From the NCBI GenBank assembly GCA_904420065.1, contig CAJFTU010000014.1:62001-126000 (forward strand): a stretch of DNA of 64,000 nucleotides. The letters are read 5' to 3'. The DNA comes from an uncultured Emergencia sp. GTDB lineage: Bacteria; Bacillota; Clostridia; Peptostreptococcales; Anaerovoracaceae. This document shows positions 1 to 9,887 of this stretch, piece after piece. How positions within the stretch are numbered: position 1 is the stretch's first letter; each line of letters opens with the position of its first letter. The position numbers were made by a program, and so were the translations under genes. The notes beneath the pieces were generated by a model. It saw only the letters and a list, made by a program, of their open reading frames with translations, was not told where the DNA came from and ran no database searches.

Positions 1-259
1 CAATTCCACCTGCAGCCTTCACCCGGAGGATGCGGTGGAACAGATAGAGGCCGGCGTGGCCCGGTCGCTGTCCGGAGCGATTTCGGTCAGACCTCTCGAG
101 GAAAAATACACGATGGAGATCAACTTCAAGGATCATCAGAGAGCGAGAAACGCCTCCTGGTATCCGGGAGCGGAATCCGTCGATCCGTTTACTGTCAAGT
201 ACACGGCGGCGGGTCCTTTTGAGCTGGCAGTGGCCAGAACCTTTATGTGCGGCGTATAG
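1..259 (+). CDS. D-aminopeptidase (M55 family), C-terminal part
   Basis: The reading frame is open from base 2 to the TAG at 257-259 and has no start inside the window, so only about 85 C-terminal residues are seen. The segment INFKDHQRARNASWYPGAE followed by a short hydrophobic tail resembles the C-terminus of DppA-type M55 metallopeptidases, which release D-amino acids from short peptides. The metal ligands lie upstream and cannot be checked. The gene is followed directly by a hairpin terminator. Assignment rests on the recalled appearance of the family C-terminus, so it is moderately sure. Confidence 0.6.
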   Translation, partial: NSTCSLHPEDAVEQIEAGVARSLSGAISVRPLEEKYTMEINFKDHQRARNASWYPGAESVDPFTVKYTAAGPFELAVARTFMCGV

Positions 260-270
260 TATTCAAAATA

Positions 271-306
271 AAAGGCGGCGTATCCGATCGGGATACGCCG
301 CCTTTT
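271..306. terminator. Bidirectional intrinsic terminator
   Basis: A perfect 15-bp stem (271-285 with 291-305) around a 5-base loop has A residues on its left and T residues on its right. It lies between two convergent genes, the peptidase on plus and birA on minus, so it can end both transcripts. Confidence 0.85.
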
Positions 307-340
307 GTGTAAGCAAAACTATGCGGCGGAGATTTTCGTT

Positions 341-1315
341 TCATGGTTCCAGACGAACGGAGACTTCGCCGGTAGTCAGGGTCTCGATTTGTCTGGCCTT
401 TCGCCCTTCCATGTATTCCACTACGAGGCCGCCGTTTTCGTCGATGTCGATGGCCCGGGCCCGAATAGACGTATCGTTAAGATTCGGGTGGATGAAGATG
501 TCTTTGCCCAGGATAAAGCATCTGCTTCGGTATTCCCGCAGGAAAGTCCGGCTCTGCAGGTCAGACAGGATTGTCATCATTTCGTTGTAGATTTCGGCGG
601 ATAGGCGTCCGCGGGAAAAGGAATTTCTGCGGGAAGAGAGACTGCCTGCGATTTCCCTGAGCTCCTCGGGAAAACTGCCGGGAAAGCAGTTTACGCCGAT
701 GCCGATGACCAATGTGTCGATTTTTCCCGTTTCAAAGTTGCTCTGGGCTTCGGTCAGAATGCCGCAGACCTTTTTCCCATTGTGGAAAACGTCGTTGACC
801 CATTTGATTTTCGGACGGATGCCTGCGACGGTCTCCACAGCGCGGCACACGGCGACCGCCGCCGCCATGGTCACGTACAGAGATTTATCCAGATCGAAAT
901 CCGGCTTCAGGGAAACGGACATATAAAGTCCCGTTCCCGAAGGGGAAGCGAAAGTTCTGCCCAGACGGCCGCGGCCGGCGGTCTGCTTGTTGGCGATGAC
1001 CAAGACGGGTTTGTCCGACGGTCTCAGATCCTTTGCCACGTTGTTGGTAGAGTCGACAGAGTCAAAGATTTTTAGTTCACACGGATAACGAAGATTGCCG
1101 GCGATGGCGTCGTAAGAGAGCATGTTGCTTTTTGCTTTCAGTCTGTAGCCGACGCGGGAGCGGCTTTCGATCTGATAGCCTTCTTCGCGGAGCTGCTGCA
1201 TGGCTTTCCATACGGCGTTTCTCGATACGCCTAAGCTTTCTCCGATTTTCTGACCGGAAAGATAGATTCCGGTATTTTCACTCAATAGTTTCAGAAGTTC
1301 AGTTCTTGTAGACAA
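341..1315 (-). CDS. birA: Bifunctional biotin-protein ligase / biotin operon repressor BirA
   Basis: The protein makes biotinyl-AMP and transfers biotin to acyl carriers such as acetyl-CoA or pyruvate carboxylase subunits; with its DNA-binding domain it can also repress biotin genes. The 324 residues start with a winged helix-turn-helix (about 5-60, SGQKIGESLGVSRNAVWKAM), then the catalytic core with the biotinyl-AMP loop GRGRLGR (114-120) and KWVND (171-175), and end with a small SH3-like domain. Length is normal for the two-domain BirA of Firmicutes. It stands alone on the minus strand, with no biotin biosynthesis genes nearby. Confidence 0.95.
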   Translation of the reverse strand: MSTRTELLKLLSENTGIYLSGQKIGESLGVSRNAVWKAMQQLREEGYQIESRSRVGYRLKAKSNMLSYDAIAGNLRYPCELKIFDSVDSTNNVAKDLRPSDKPVLVIANKQTAGRGRLGRTFASPSGTGLYMSVSLKPDFDLDKSLYVTMAAAVAVCRAVETVAGIRPKIKWVNDVFHNGKKVCGILTEAQSNFETGKIDTLVIGIGVNCFPGSFPEELREIAGSLSSRRNSFSRGRLSAEIYNEMMTILSDLQSRTFLREYRSRCFILGKDIFIHPNLNDTSIRARAIDIDENGGLVVEYMEGRKARQIETLTTGEVSVRLEP

Positions 1316-1552
1316 GACGGCATCTCCTTTGTACCGGCTGTGCCGGGAATTGACGGCACTATTATATCACGATATTCTGTCGTTTGCTATATGTTATCGA
1401 TCGCGGCGCCACGGTATCGGCTTCTTGACGGATCTTTTGCCGGGCGGATGAGAAGGGATTTTTTGCTGTTGAGCGCGTTTTTTTTTACCCGGGACAGAAA
1501 ATTACCGCAAACGTGTCAGATTCCGCAAAAACCTTTATTTTTTCCAAGATGT

Positions 1553-1562
1553 ATGCTAAAAT
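1553..1562 (+). promoter_or_regulatory. Possible extended -10 promoter for the CNNM gene
   Basis: TGCTAAAAT (TG at 1554-1555, hexamer 1557-1562) forms an extended -10 element. No good -35 box lies at the proper distance. It sits about 50 bases before the start of the CNNM-secA group, at the end of an otherwise featureless 240-base gap. Confidence 0.35.
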
Positions 1563-1613
1563 AATGTGATTGTAGATAAATCGGTCATATTTAGGAGGAA
1601 AACAAAATCTATT

Positions 1614-2897
1614 ATGGACAATCATTTAGGATATTCCATTGGGATTATTGTAGTCTGTCTGGTTTTTTCGGCCTATTTTTCCGCTACGGAAACGGCTTTT
1701 ACTTCGCTTAACCGGATTCGTATGAAGAATATGGCCGGCGAGGGAAGCCAGAGAGCGAAAAAAGTACTGGAACTGGAGGAAAAATATGACAATCTGCTTT
1801 CGACCATACTGATCGGAAACAATCTGGTAAATATCGCCTGCAGCTCCGTTGCTACAGTGCTCTTTGTCCAGCTGACTGCAGAATACGGCGCTACGCTTTC
1901 CACCATCGTTACGACGATCGTGGTGCTGATCTTCGGAGAAATATCGCCTAAGAGTCTGGCTAAAGAACACCCGGAAGCCTTCGCGTCCTTTTCGGCGCCA
2001 ATCATCGGCTTTCTGATGGTTCTGATGACGCCGCTGAACTTTCTGTTCAGGCAATGGAAAAAATTCTTATCGAAACTGTTTAAAACGGAGGATAAAAAGG
2101 CCATCACCGAGGATGAGCTTCTGACCATTGTGGAGGAAGCGGAAACCGAGGGCGGCATAGAAGCAGAGCAGAGCGAGCTGATTCAGAACGCCATTGAATT
2201 TAACGAGTTGGAAGCGTGGGATGTGCTTACGCCGAGAGTGGATATCGAGGCCGTCGAAATCGACGCGACGAAGGAAGAAGTGGCGGAGATCTTCAGAAAG
2301 ACAGGATTTTCCCGGCTTCCGGTTTACGAAGGAGATCTGGACAAGATCCTGGGCGTTCTCAATCAGAAGGACTTTCACAACTACGTCTTCCGATCAAAAA
2401 AGACCATATCGGACTTTGTAAAGCCGGTGGTTTACGTAGCTGGATCGATGAAAGCTGCAGACCTGCTGAAAAAACTTCAGATCAACAAGAGTCATATCGC
2501 CATTATCGTCGACGAGTACGGCGGAACGGCGGGACTCGTTACCATGGAGGACATCATCGAAGAACTGGTCGGAGACATATATGACGAACACGACGAGGTG
2601 GAAGCGCAGGACATCACACTGCTTCAGGATGGAAGCTATCGCGTCCTCTGCAGCACCAACGTGGAGAAGATGTTCGATTACTTCGATGAAGAGGTCGAAC
2701 TGGATGCGACTACGGTCAACGGTTGGGTCGTACTTCAGCTGGACAAACTGCCTTCAGCAGGGGATACATTTACATACCGTGTGGGAAACAAGCTGTTTAA
2801 CGGGCGGGTAATTAAAGCTGATGCGAGAAAAGCCATCGAGATAAACTTGCGGGTAGAAGAAATCCCGGAAGAAAACGATAACGGAAAGGGGAACTGA
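1614..2897 (+). CDS. CNNM/CorC (HlyC) family membrane transporter
   Basis: Probable divalent-cation transporter of the hemolysin C/CorC group. The 427-residue product begins with a DUF21/CNNM membrane domain (hydrophobic segments in the first about 150 residues, with the [12 protein letters not shown] motif), followed by two CBS domains that usually bind adenine nucleotides, and a C-terminal CorC_HlyC domain containing [24 protein letters not shown] chose ATG 1614 because AGGAGG lies at 1593-1598; the frame is open further upstream to a GTG at 1566, but that start has no ribosome binding site. It is followed after 8 bases by secA. The ion transported is unknown. Confidence 0.85.
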   Translation: MDNHLGYSIGIIVVCLVFSAYFSATETAFTSLNRIRMKNMAGEGSQRAKKVLELEEKYDNLLSTILIGNNLVNIACSSVATVLFVQLTAEYGATLSTIVTTIVVLIFGEISPKSLAKEHPEAFASFSAPIIGFLMVLMTPLNFLFRQWKKFLSKLFKTEDKKAITEDELLTIVEEAETEGGIEAEQSELIQNAIEFNELEAWDVLTPRVDIEAVEIDATKEEVAEIFRKTGFSRLPVYEGDLDKILGVLNQKDFHNYVFRSKKTISDFVKPVVYVAGSMKAADLLKKLQINKSHIAIIVDEYGGTAGLVTMEDIIEELVGDIYDEHDEVEAQDITLLQDGSYRVLCSTNVEKMFDYFDEEVELDATTVNGWVVLQLDKLPSAGDTFTYRVGNKLFNGRVIKADARKAIEINLRVEEIPEENDNGKGN

Positions 2898-2905
2898 TAA
2901 CACCT

Positions 2906-5671
2906 ATGGGACTGATGGAAAAGATCTTTGGAGATCTAAACGAAAAAGAAGTAAAAAAACTGGGTAAGATCGCAGATCAGATAGAAGCTTTGGACGACCA
3001 GATGCAGAAGCTGTCTGATGAAGAACTGCAGGCCAAGACGCCGGAATTTAAAGAGCGTCTGAAGAACGGGGAAACGCTGGATGACATTCTGCCGGAGGCC
3101 TTTGCCGTATGCCGGGAAGGCGCAAGCAGAAGTCTGGGCATGAAGCACTTCCGCGTACAGCTGATCGGAGGTATCGTCCTGCACCAGGGCCGCATCGCCG
3201 AGATGAAGACAGGTGAAGGTAAGACTCTGGTAGCGACTCTGGCCGTATACTTAAACGCCCTCGAAGGCAAGGGCGTTCACGTAGTTACCGTCAACGACTA
3301 TCTGGCTAAGCGTGACGCTGAATGGATGGGAAAACTGTACAGCTTTCTCGGGCTCACCGTGGGCTGCGTAGTACACGGCATCACCAACGAGGAGAGAAAG
3401 GCGGCCTATAATGCGGATATCACCTACGGAACCAACAACGAGTTCGGCTTCGACTATCTGCGTGACAACATGGTCATCTATCAGGAAGAGCTGATGCAGC
3501 GTGAGCTGAACTACGCCATCATCGACGAGGTGGACTCTATCCTGATCGACGAAGCGAGAACGCCGCTGATTATTTCCGGCAGAGGTTCCAAGTCTACGGA
3601 GCTCTATAAGATCGCCGATCGGTTTGTGACCACGCTGACCAAGGATACCGACTTTACCGTGGAGGAAAAAGATCAGCAGGTATCTTTGACCGACGAAGGC
3701 GTCGCTAAAGCGGAGGCTTTCTTCAAGGTGGATAACTACGGCGATCCGGAAAACATGGAAATCAACCATCACGTTCAGCAGGCTTTGAAAGCCAGAAACC
3801 TGATGGAGCGGGATGTGGACTATATCGTTAAAGACGGAGAGATCGTCATCGTCGACGAGTTTACCGGCCGTCTCATGTTCGGAAGAAGATACAGCAACGG
3901 ACTGCATCAGGCGATCGAAGCCAAAGAGCGGGTAAAAGTCAGATCCGAATCCAAGACCCTGGCTACGATCACGCTGCAGAACTACTTCAGAATGTATCAG
4001 AAGCTGGCCGGTATGACCGGTACGGCCAAGACGGAAGAAGACGAGTTCCGCGATATCTACAACATGGATGTCGTCGTCGTTCCGACCAATAAGCCGATCA
4101 TCAGAGAAGATCTGCAGGATTCGGTCTACCAGACAGAGAGAGGAAAGTTCAGAGCCATCGCAGACCAGGTGACCGAAGTACACAAGACGGGACAGCCGGT
4201 TCTGGTAGGTACCATTTCCATCGAAAAGTCGGAGCTGATCAGCGATCTTCTGAAGAAACGGGGCGTAAAGCACAACGTACTCAACGCCAAGCAGCACGAG
4301 AGAGAAGCGGAAATTGTCGCAGATGCGGGACGTCTGGGCATGGTAACGATCGCCACCAACATGGCCGGACGTGGTACCGATATCATCCTGGGCGGTAATC
4401 CGGAGTTTGAAGCCCGCCGGGAAATGAAAAAACAGGGATACAGCGACGAAGCCATTTCTTTTGCCACCAGTTTTGTCAAATCCGACGATCCGGAGCTGAA
4501 CGCAGCCAGAGACGCGTTTAACCAGCTCCACGAAAAGCTGAAGGTAGAGCGCCGGGATGAGCAGAAACAGGTAGTCGATCTGGGCGGTCTGTGCATCATC
4601 GGTACGGAGCGTCACGAATCCAGACGTATTGACAATCAGCTGCGCGGACGTTCCGGACGTCAGGGCGACCCGGGCCAGACCCAGTTCTATATTTCTCTCG
4701 AGGATGAGCTGATGCGTCTGTTCGGCGGCGATCGTATGAAGAAGATCGTAGACAAGATGGGCCTTGCGGAAGACGAGGCCATTGAAGCGGGAATGCTTTC
4801 CAAGTCCATAGAGGGCGCGCAGAAAAAGGTAGAAGGAAAGAACTTCGGCATCAGAAAGTACGTACTCCAGTATGACAACGTCATGAACAAACAGCGTGAG
4901 ATCATCTACGACGAGCGGCGCAAGGTGTTGTTCGGCGAAGATCTGCGGGAATATATCATGAACATGGCTCACAAGATTATCAACGCCATCATCGATCCGA
5001 TCGTGGTGGAATCCAAGTTCCCGGAGGAATGGGATTTCGAGACGCTGAACAGAAATCTGAAAAAGATTTCTTCGGGCTACAGAGGAAAGTCTTCCTATTC
5101 CACGGAAGAGCTGAACGCCATGACGGAAGATTCTCTGCGTCAGTCCGTCTGCGAAGAGTTTGACCGTCTCTATGACGAGAAGGAAAAGGAGATCGGTACC
5201 GAACACATGCGTGAGGTGGAGCGGATGATTCTGCTCCGGGTTGTCGACAACCTGTGGATGGATCACATCGACGCCATGGACCAGCTGAAATCCGGTATCG
5301 GCCTGCGTGCTTTGGGCCAGCAGGATCCGGCTGCGGCCTACGCTAAGGAAGGTTTCGATATGTTTGAGCAGATGATCAGCGCTATCCAGGAGGATACAGT
5401 AAAGTACTGCTACAATGTAACGGTAGAGACCAGAGCAGAGAGAAAGGCCATCATGGAAGCGGAAAGCGCCACCAAGTCGGACTATGTGGACGAGGGCGAA
5501 CTGCGGGCTATGCAGGGCGAAGGACAGCTGCCTGACGAGGCGCAGATTCCCGACCGGGAAAAGAAGCAGGAGACCGTAAGAAGAGATCATCCAAAAATCG
5601 GAAGAAACGATCCGTGCCCTTGCGGAAGCGGAAAGAAATACAAGAACTGCTGCGGCAAGAACGAACAGTAA
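2906..5671 (+). CDS. secA: Preprotein translocase ATPase SecA
   Basis: SecA drives secreted proteins through the SecYEG channel by ATP hydrolysis at the membrane. The 921 residues show the DEAD motor with Walker A KTGEGKT (about 101-107), the DEVD-type Walker B ([15 protein letters not shown]), the [13 protein letters not shown] motif, NMAGRGTDI of the second motor domain, the helical scaffold, and a C-terminal zinc-binding SEC-C tail [13 protein letters not shown]. The domain set and length are normal. A strong terminator follows, so prfB is probably transcribed separately. Confidence 0.97.
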   Translation: MGLMEKIFGDLNEKEVKKLGKIADQIEALDDQMQKLSDEELQAKTPEFKERLKNGETLDDILPEAFAVCREGASRSLGMKHFRVQLIGGIVLHQGRIAEMKTGEGKTLVATLAVYLNALEGKGVHVVTVNDYLAKRDAEWMGKLYSFLGLTVGCVVHGITNEERKAAYNADITYGTNNEFGFDYLRDNMVIYQEELMQRELNYAIIDEVDSILIDEARTPLIISGRGSKSTELYKIADRFVTTLTKDTDFTVEEKDQQVSLTDEGVAKAEAFFKVDNYGDPENMEINHHVQQALKARNLMERDVDYIVKDGEIVIVDEFTGRLMFGRRYSNGLHQAIEAKERVKVRSESKTLATITLQNYFRMYQKLAGMTGTAKTEEDEFRDIYNMDVVVVPTNKPIIREDLQDSVYQTERGKFRAIADQVTEVHKTGQPVLVGTISIEKSELISDLLKKRGVKHNVLNAKQHEREAEIVADAGRLGMVTIATNMAGRGTDIILGGNPEFEARREMKKQGYSDEAISFATSFVKSDDPELNAARDAFNQLHEKLKVERRDEQKQVVDLGGLCIIGTERHESRRIDNQLRGRSGRQGDPGQTQFYISLEDELMRLFGGDRMKKIVDKMGLAEDEAIEAGMLSKSIEGAQKKVEGKNFGIRKYVLQYDNVMNKQREIIYDERRKVLFGEDLREYIMNMAHKIINAIIDPIVVESKFPEEWDFETLNRNLKKISSGYRGKSSYSTEELNAMTEDSLRQSVCEEFDRLYDEKEKEIGTEHMREVERMILLRVVDNLWMDHIDAMDQLKSGIGLRALGQQDPAAAYAKEGFDMFEQMISAIQEDTVKYCYNVTVETRAERKAIMEAESATKSDYVDEGELRAMQGEGQLPDEAQIPDREKKQETVRRDHPKIGRNDPCPCGSGKKYKNCCGKNEQ

Positions 5672-5681
5672 AGTGACTGAC

Positions 5682-5720
5682 AAAGCGCTTCGGGAGCACG
5701 GCTTCCGGAGCGCTTTTTTT
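5682..5720 (+). terminator. Intrinsic terminator after secA
   Basis: A 16-bp stem with two G-T wobbles (5682-5697 with 5701-5716) and a short loop is followed by a run of T. It starts 10 bases after the secA stop. Confidence 0.85.
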
Positions 5721-5917
5721 GGCGCCTTAAGTCCGGCGGCAGATCACGGGCTCTGTTCGTCCGGCGGAGCGCCGCCCTGCCTTTACGGGAAAACGGATCT
5801 GTGTTAAAATAAAAGAATCTGCGGAAGGCAGAGAAAAAAGGAGTTCAGTCCCCGCTGCGGCAAATGCAGAGGCGGGCGCTGACGGGAATTTTCAACAGAG
5901 ATAGGAGTGTGAGAGAG

Positions 5918-7016
5918 ATGATTCAGTTGGATCAGATTAAGATCGATCTGCCGGAAGTCAAAGCAAAGCTCAAAGAGGTAGGTGAGTCCCTTTGACCTGG
6001 CCGGTCTGAAGGGAAAATTACAGGAAATCGACAGAGAAACAGAGAAGAGCGGATTCTGGGATGACCCGGAAAAAGCTCAGGATCTGCTGAAAAAGAAGAA
6101 AAGTCTGGAAACGAAAATAGAGAAATACGAAAGTCTGGAGACGGGACTTTCGGATATCGAGGAGCTGATTCCGCTGGCCGAGGAAATGGAAGACGAAGAA
6201 GAGGCCGGAGAAATTGTATCCTCTTTTGCCAAGCTGCAGAATAAACTGGACGAACTGAAGCTGGATACGCTGTTGGACGGCAAATACGACCACAACAACG
6301 CCATCGTGTCCATACATGCCGGTACCGGCGGCGTAGACGCCATGGACTGGGCGCAGATGCTTCTGCGCATGTACACCAGATGGTCGGAGAAAAAGGGCTA
6401 CAAGGTTTCCCTGGTGGATCTGCAGGATGATACCGAGGCCGGGATCAAAAGCGCGACGGTCATCGTAGGAGGAGAAAACGCCTACGGATATCTGAAGAAC
6501 GAAAAAGGCGTCCATCGTCTCGTCCGGATTTCTCCGTTTAACTCGGCGGGAAAGAGACAGACCTCCTTTGCCGCTGTGGAAGTTATGCCGGAAATCGAAG
6601 ATGATATGACCGTGGAAATCGATCCGGAGGATCTGCGCATCGATACCTACAGGAGCAGCGGCGCCGGCGGCCAGCATGTAAACAAGACCGACTCCGCTAT
6701 ACGGATCACCCATCTGCCGACCCATATCGTGGTTACCTGTCAGAACGAGAGGAGTCAGCATCAGAACCGGGAAGTGGCTATGAAGATCCTGGCGTCCAAG
6801 CTGATGGAACTGAAGGAGCAGGAACACAAGGAAAATCTGAAAGAACTGAAGGGAGATTTCTCTATGATCACCTGGGGTTCTCAGATTCGTTCCTATGTAT
6901 TTCAGCCGTACACCATGGTCAAGGATCACCGAACCGGCGCAGAGGCAGGGAATGTGAATGCCGTCATGGATGGCGACATTGATTACTTTATCAATGAAAA
7001 ACTTAAGCAGAAATAG
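5918..7016 (+). CDS. prfB: Peptide chain release factor 2, with programmed +1 frameshift
   Basis: RF2 releases the finished peptide at UGA and UAA codons. Translation starts at ATG 5918 (AGGAG at 5903-5907), reads 25 codons to CTT, and meets an in-frame TGA at 5993-5995. Reading must slip by +1 to continue at Asp (5994), giving about 365 residues, the family's usual length. The second part holds the GGQ catalytic motif (residues 250-252 after the shift, SSGAGGQHVNKTDSA) and the SPF stop-codon recognition motif (RISPFNSAGK). Expression is autoregulated: low RF2 slows termination at the internal UGA and favours the shift. A plain ORF caller would start it falsely near 5982. Confidence 0.97.
5980..5996 (+). 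promoter_or_regulatory. prfB: prfB programmed +1 frameshift site
   Basis: The slip site CTT TGA C at 5990-5996 is preceded by an internal Shine-Dalgarno-like AGGTGAG at 5980-5986, three bases upstream of the CTT codon. This is the standard arrangement that stimulates +1 slippage from CUU to UUU in bacterial prfB. Confidence 0.95.
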
Positions 7017-7037
7017 AAAGCACGGTAGAGACAGCAA

Positions 7038-9209
7038 ATGAACATTATCGAAACGTTGGCCGGCGAGTTTAAGCTCAGGCCGGCTCAGGCAGAGAATACA
7101 GTGAAGCTTATTGATGAAGGGAATACCATTCCCTTCATTGCCCGTTATCGGAAGGAAGTCACCGGCGGATTGACCGACGTCGTTCTTCGTGATATCGACG
7201 AGCGGCTGAAATACCTCCGCAATCTACAGGAGCGAAAAGAAGAGGTCATCCGTCTCATTGACGAGCAGGGAAAGCTTACCGACCAGTTGAAGGCGGAGAT
7301 CGAAAAGGCAGAGGTTCTGCAGCGGGTAGAAGACCTTTACAAGCCGTATAAGCAGAAAAAGGCGACAAGGGCGTCCAAAGCCAGAGAAAAGGGACTGGAA
7401 CCGCTGGCCATGGTGCTCTACGCTCAGCAGAAAAAGGAGGGAACGCCGGAGGAAGCGGCGGCAGCCTTCGTCGATCCGGAGAAAGGCGTGGAAACCGCAG
7501 AAGAAGCCTTGCAGGGAGCTATGGATATTATCGCCGAGATGATCGCAGACGATGCGGATCTGACCAAGGCCATCCGGGAAAAGACCTATGCCAAAGGACA
7601 GATCGCCGCAGAAGCAGTCGATCCGGAGGAAAAAACCGTCTATGACATGTACTACGGCAGCAGCGAAGCTATCGCCAAGATGCCAAATCATCGGATATTG
7701 GCTGTGAATCGGGGAGAAAAGGAAAAGAAGCTGAAGGTCAAAGTGACCATAGACAGCGAAGAGATCACCTCCCTCATCGAAAAGCAGGTGATCCGTGGAA
7801 AATCCATTTTCACCGGCCTGCTTCAGGAGACGGTAGCCGACGCTTACAAGCGGCTGATCGCGCCTTCTGTGGAGAGGGAGATGCGCGCCCTGCTCACCGA
7901 GAGAGCGGAAACCGACGCGGTAAAGGTATTCGCCAGGAATACCGAAAAATTGCTGATGGTGCCGCCGGTAAAGGGGAAAAAGGTCATCGCCATCGACCCG
8001 GGATATCGGACCGGCTGCAAGGTGGCGGTTCTGGGAGAAACCGGAAAGCTGCTGGCCTACACCACCATATATCCGACCGAGCCGAAGCGGGACGTAGCGG
8101 GAACCGAGCGGGTTCTGACCAGGATTATCGATAAATACGGAATAGACATTATCGTTATCGGAAACGGCACAGCTTCGAGGGAAACCGAGGAGGTAGTGGC
8201 CAATTTCCTCAAAAAGAATTCCTATCCGATTCAGTATACGATCGTAAACGAAGCCGGCGCGTCGGTCTATTCCGCTTCCAAGCTGGCCACAGAGGAGTAT
8301 CCGGATCTGGATGTGACTACAAGGGGCGCCATGTCTCTGGGACGGCGTCTTCAGGACCCACTGGCTGAGTTGGTCAAAATCGATCCCAAACACATCGGCG
8401 TGGGACAGTATCAGCACGACATCAATCAGAAACAGCTGAGTACCGCGCTGACCAATGTGGTAGAGGACTGCGTGAACCGGGTAGGCGTGGATTTGAATAC
8501 GGCCTCCCCGTCGCTGCTTTCTTATATCGCCGGCGTCAATTCCGGTATTGCGAAGAACATCGTCGCCTACAGAGAGGAGCACGGGCGCTTTAACAGCAGA
8601 AAGGAACTGATGAAAGTGCCTAAGCTGGGAGAAAAAGCCTTTAAACAGTGCGCCGGATTCATGCGTATCGCTGACGGAAGCGAGCCTCTGGACAGCACGT
8701 CGGTACATCCGGAATCCTACAAGGCGGCAGAAGAGATGATGGCCAGGATCGGCATCGATAAGGCGGATATCGCCCGGGGAGGTATAGGCGATCTGGACGA
8801 GAAGATATGGGAAGCTTATCCGGCAAAGAAGCTTTCCGACAGCGTGAAAAAGATGGCTGAGGATCTGGATATCGGCGTCATGACGCTGAACGATATCATC
8901 TCGGAGATGAAGAAACCGGCCAGGGATCCGAGAGAGGACGCACCGCCGGTAATCTTCCGCAACGACGTGAGAAGTTTTGAGGATCTTAAAGTGGACATGG
9001 AATTGACCGGTACGGTCAGAAACGTGGTGGATTTCGGCGCTTTTGTGGATATCGGCGTAAAGCAGGACGGACTGGTTCACATTTCTCAGCTGAGCAAAAA
9101 ATACGTAAAACATCCGATGGATGTGGTTTCTGTGGGAGATACGGTTAAGGTGAAGATTCTGAGTATCGACCCGGAAAAGCAGAAGATTTCCCTGACGATG
9201 AAATTTTAA
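7038..9209 (+). CDS. tex: Tex family RNA-binding transcription accessory protein
   Basis: The 723-residue protein has the full Tex layout: an N-terminal helical domain (ETLAGEFKLRPAQAENTVKL), a YqgF/RNase H-like domain (IAIDPGYRTGCKVAVLGETGKLLAYTTIYPTEP, about 315-350), helix-hairpin-helix segments (TASPSLLSYIAGVNSGIAKNIV), and a C-terminal S1 RNA-binding domain (about 650-720, GTVRNVVDFGAFVDIGVKQDGLVHIS). Tex binds nucleic acid and acts in transcription or RNA handling; its exact role in Clostridia is not settled. It lies 21 bases after prfB and 21 before the HAD gene, probably in one operon. Confidence 0.93.
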   Translation: MNIIETLAGEFKLRPAQAENTVKLIDEGNTIPFIARYRKEVTGGLTDVVLRDIDERLKYLRNLQERKEEVIRLIDEQGKLTDQLKAEIEKAEVLQRVEDLYKPYKQKKATRASKAREKGLEPLAMVLYAQQKKEGTPEEAAAAFVDPEKGVETAEEALQGAMDIIAEMIADDADLTKAIREKTYAKGQIAAEAVDPEEKTVYDMYYGSSEAIAKMPNHRILAVNRGEKEKKLKVKVTIDSEEITSLIEKQVIRGKSIFTGLLQETVADAYKRLIAPSVEREMRALLTERAETDAVKVFARNTEKLLMVPPVKGKKVIAIDPGYRTGCKVAVLGETGKLLAYTTIYPTEPKRDVAGTERVLTRIIDKYGIDIIVIGNGTASRETEEVVANFLKKNSYPIQYTIVNEAGASVYSASKLATEEYPDLDVTTRGAMSLGRRLQDPLAELVKIDPKHIGVGQYQHDINQKQLSTALTNVVEDCVNRVGVDLNTASPSLLSYIAGVNSGIAKNIVAYREEHGRFNSRKELMKVPKLGEKAFKQCAGFMRIADGSEPLDSTSVHPESYKAAEEMMARIGIDKADIARGGIGDLDEKIWEAYPAKKLSDSVKKMAEDLDIGVMTLNDIISEMKKPARDPREDAPPVIFRNDVRSFEDLKVDMELTGTVRNVVDFGAFVDIGVKQDGLVHISQLSKKYVKHPMDVVSVGDTVKVKILSIDPEKQKISLTMKF

Positions 9210-9230
9210 AAACAGGAGTTTGAAACACTT

Positions 9231-9887
9231 ATGACGATAGATACGGTTTTGTTTGACTTTGACGGCACCCTGGCGGATACCAACGAGATGATCATCGGCT
9301 CCTGGCAGCACACTTACAGGACTCTGCGAGGAGAGGAAGAGCCGCTGGAGAACATCCTGAAGACGTTTGGTGAACCGCTGGCGCTGAGCATGGAAAAAGC
9401 CTTTCCCGAAACGCCTGTGGACCAGGCCATCGCCGTTTATCGAAGCTTTCAGGAAGAACACTTCGAAGAGATGATTCGGCCTTTTCCGGGAATGGATGAG
9501 CTGATCAGGCGTCTGAAGCGGGAAGGATACAAGGTGGGCATCGTCACTTCGAGGCTGCGCAATACGACGATGCGCGGACTGCGTCAGTTCGGTCTGGACG
9601 GTGATGTGGATATCGTCGTCACCTGTGAAGATACACAAAAGCACAAGCCGGATCCGCAGCCGGCGTCAGAAGCCCTTTTGCGCCTTGGATCCAAACCAGA
9701 AAACGCGATCATGGTGGGAGACAGCATATTTGATATTCGCTGCGCTCACGGCGCAGGGCTGAAAGCCGTAAAGGTAGGCTGGGCTGCTGCGTCATCCGAA
9801 GGCGAAGAGGAGGAATCCGCCGATGCCGTGGCAGAAACGGCAGAGGATATTCTGTGGATTATTGAGTCGATGGAGCGGTCATGCTGA
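9231..9887 (+). CDS. HAD-family phosphatase, phosphoglycolate phosphatase/PpaX-like
   Basis: A 218-residue haloacid-dehalogenase hydrolase. The nucleophile motif DFDGTLAD begins at residue 9 (Asp9 and Asp11), with motif II VTSRLRNTT, the lysine region KHKPDPQPASEAL and motif III MVGDSIFDIRCAHGAG. A helical cap follows motif I. This pattern fits the Gph/PpaX group, which act on phosphoglycolate or pyrophosphate, but the substrate cannot be told from sequence. Its last codons overlap the start of the next gene by 7 bases, so the two are translationally coupled. Confidence 0.85.
   Translation: MTIDTVLFDFDGTLADTNEMIIGSWQHTYRTLRGEEEPLENILKTFGEPLALSMEKAFPETPVDQAIAVYRSFQEEHFEEMIRPFPGMDELIRRLKREGYKVGIVTSRLRNTTMRGLRQFGLDGDVDIVVTCEDTQKHKPDPQPASEALLRLGSKPENAIMVGDSIFDIRCAHGAGLKAVKVGWAAASSEGEEEESADAVAETAEDILWIIESMERSC

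Noticed and set aside
3251-5683. 810-codon open frame on the minus strand opposite secA
   Set aside because: It mirrors secA codon by codon, has no ribosome binding site and no protein-like motif; it results from codon bias of the true gene.
7224-9644. 806-codon open frame on the minus strand opposite tex and the HAD gene
   Set aside because: Same reason: antisense shadow without start signals or family features.
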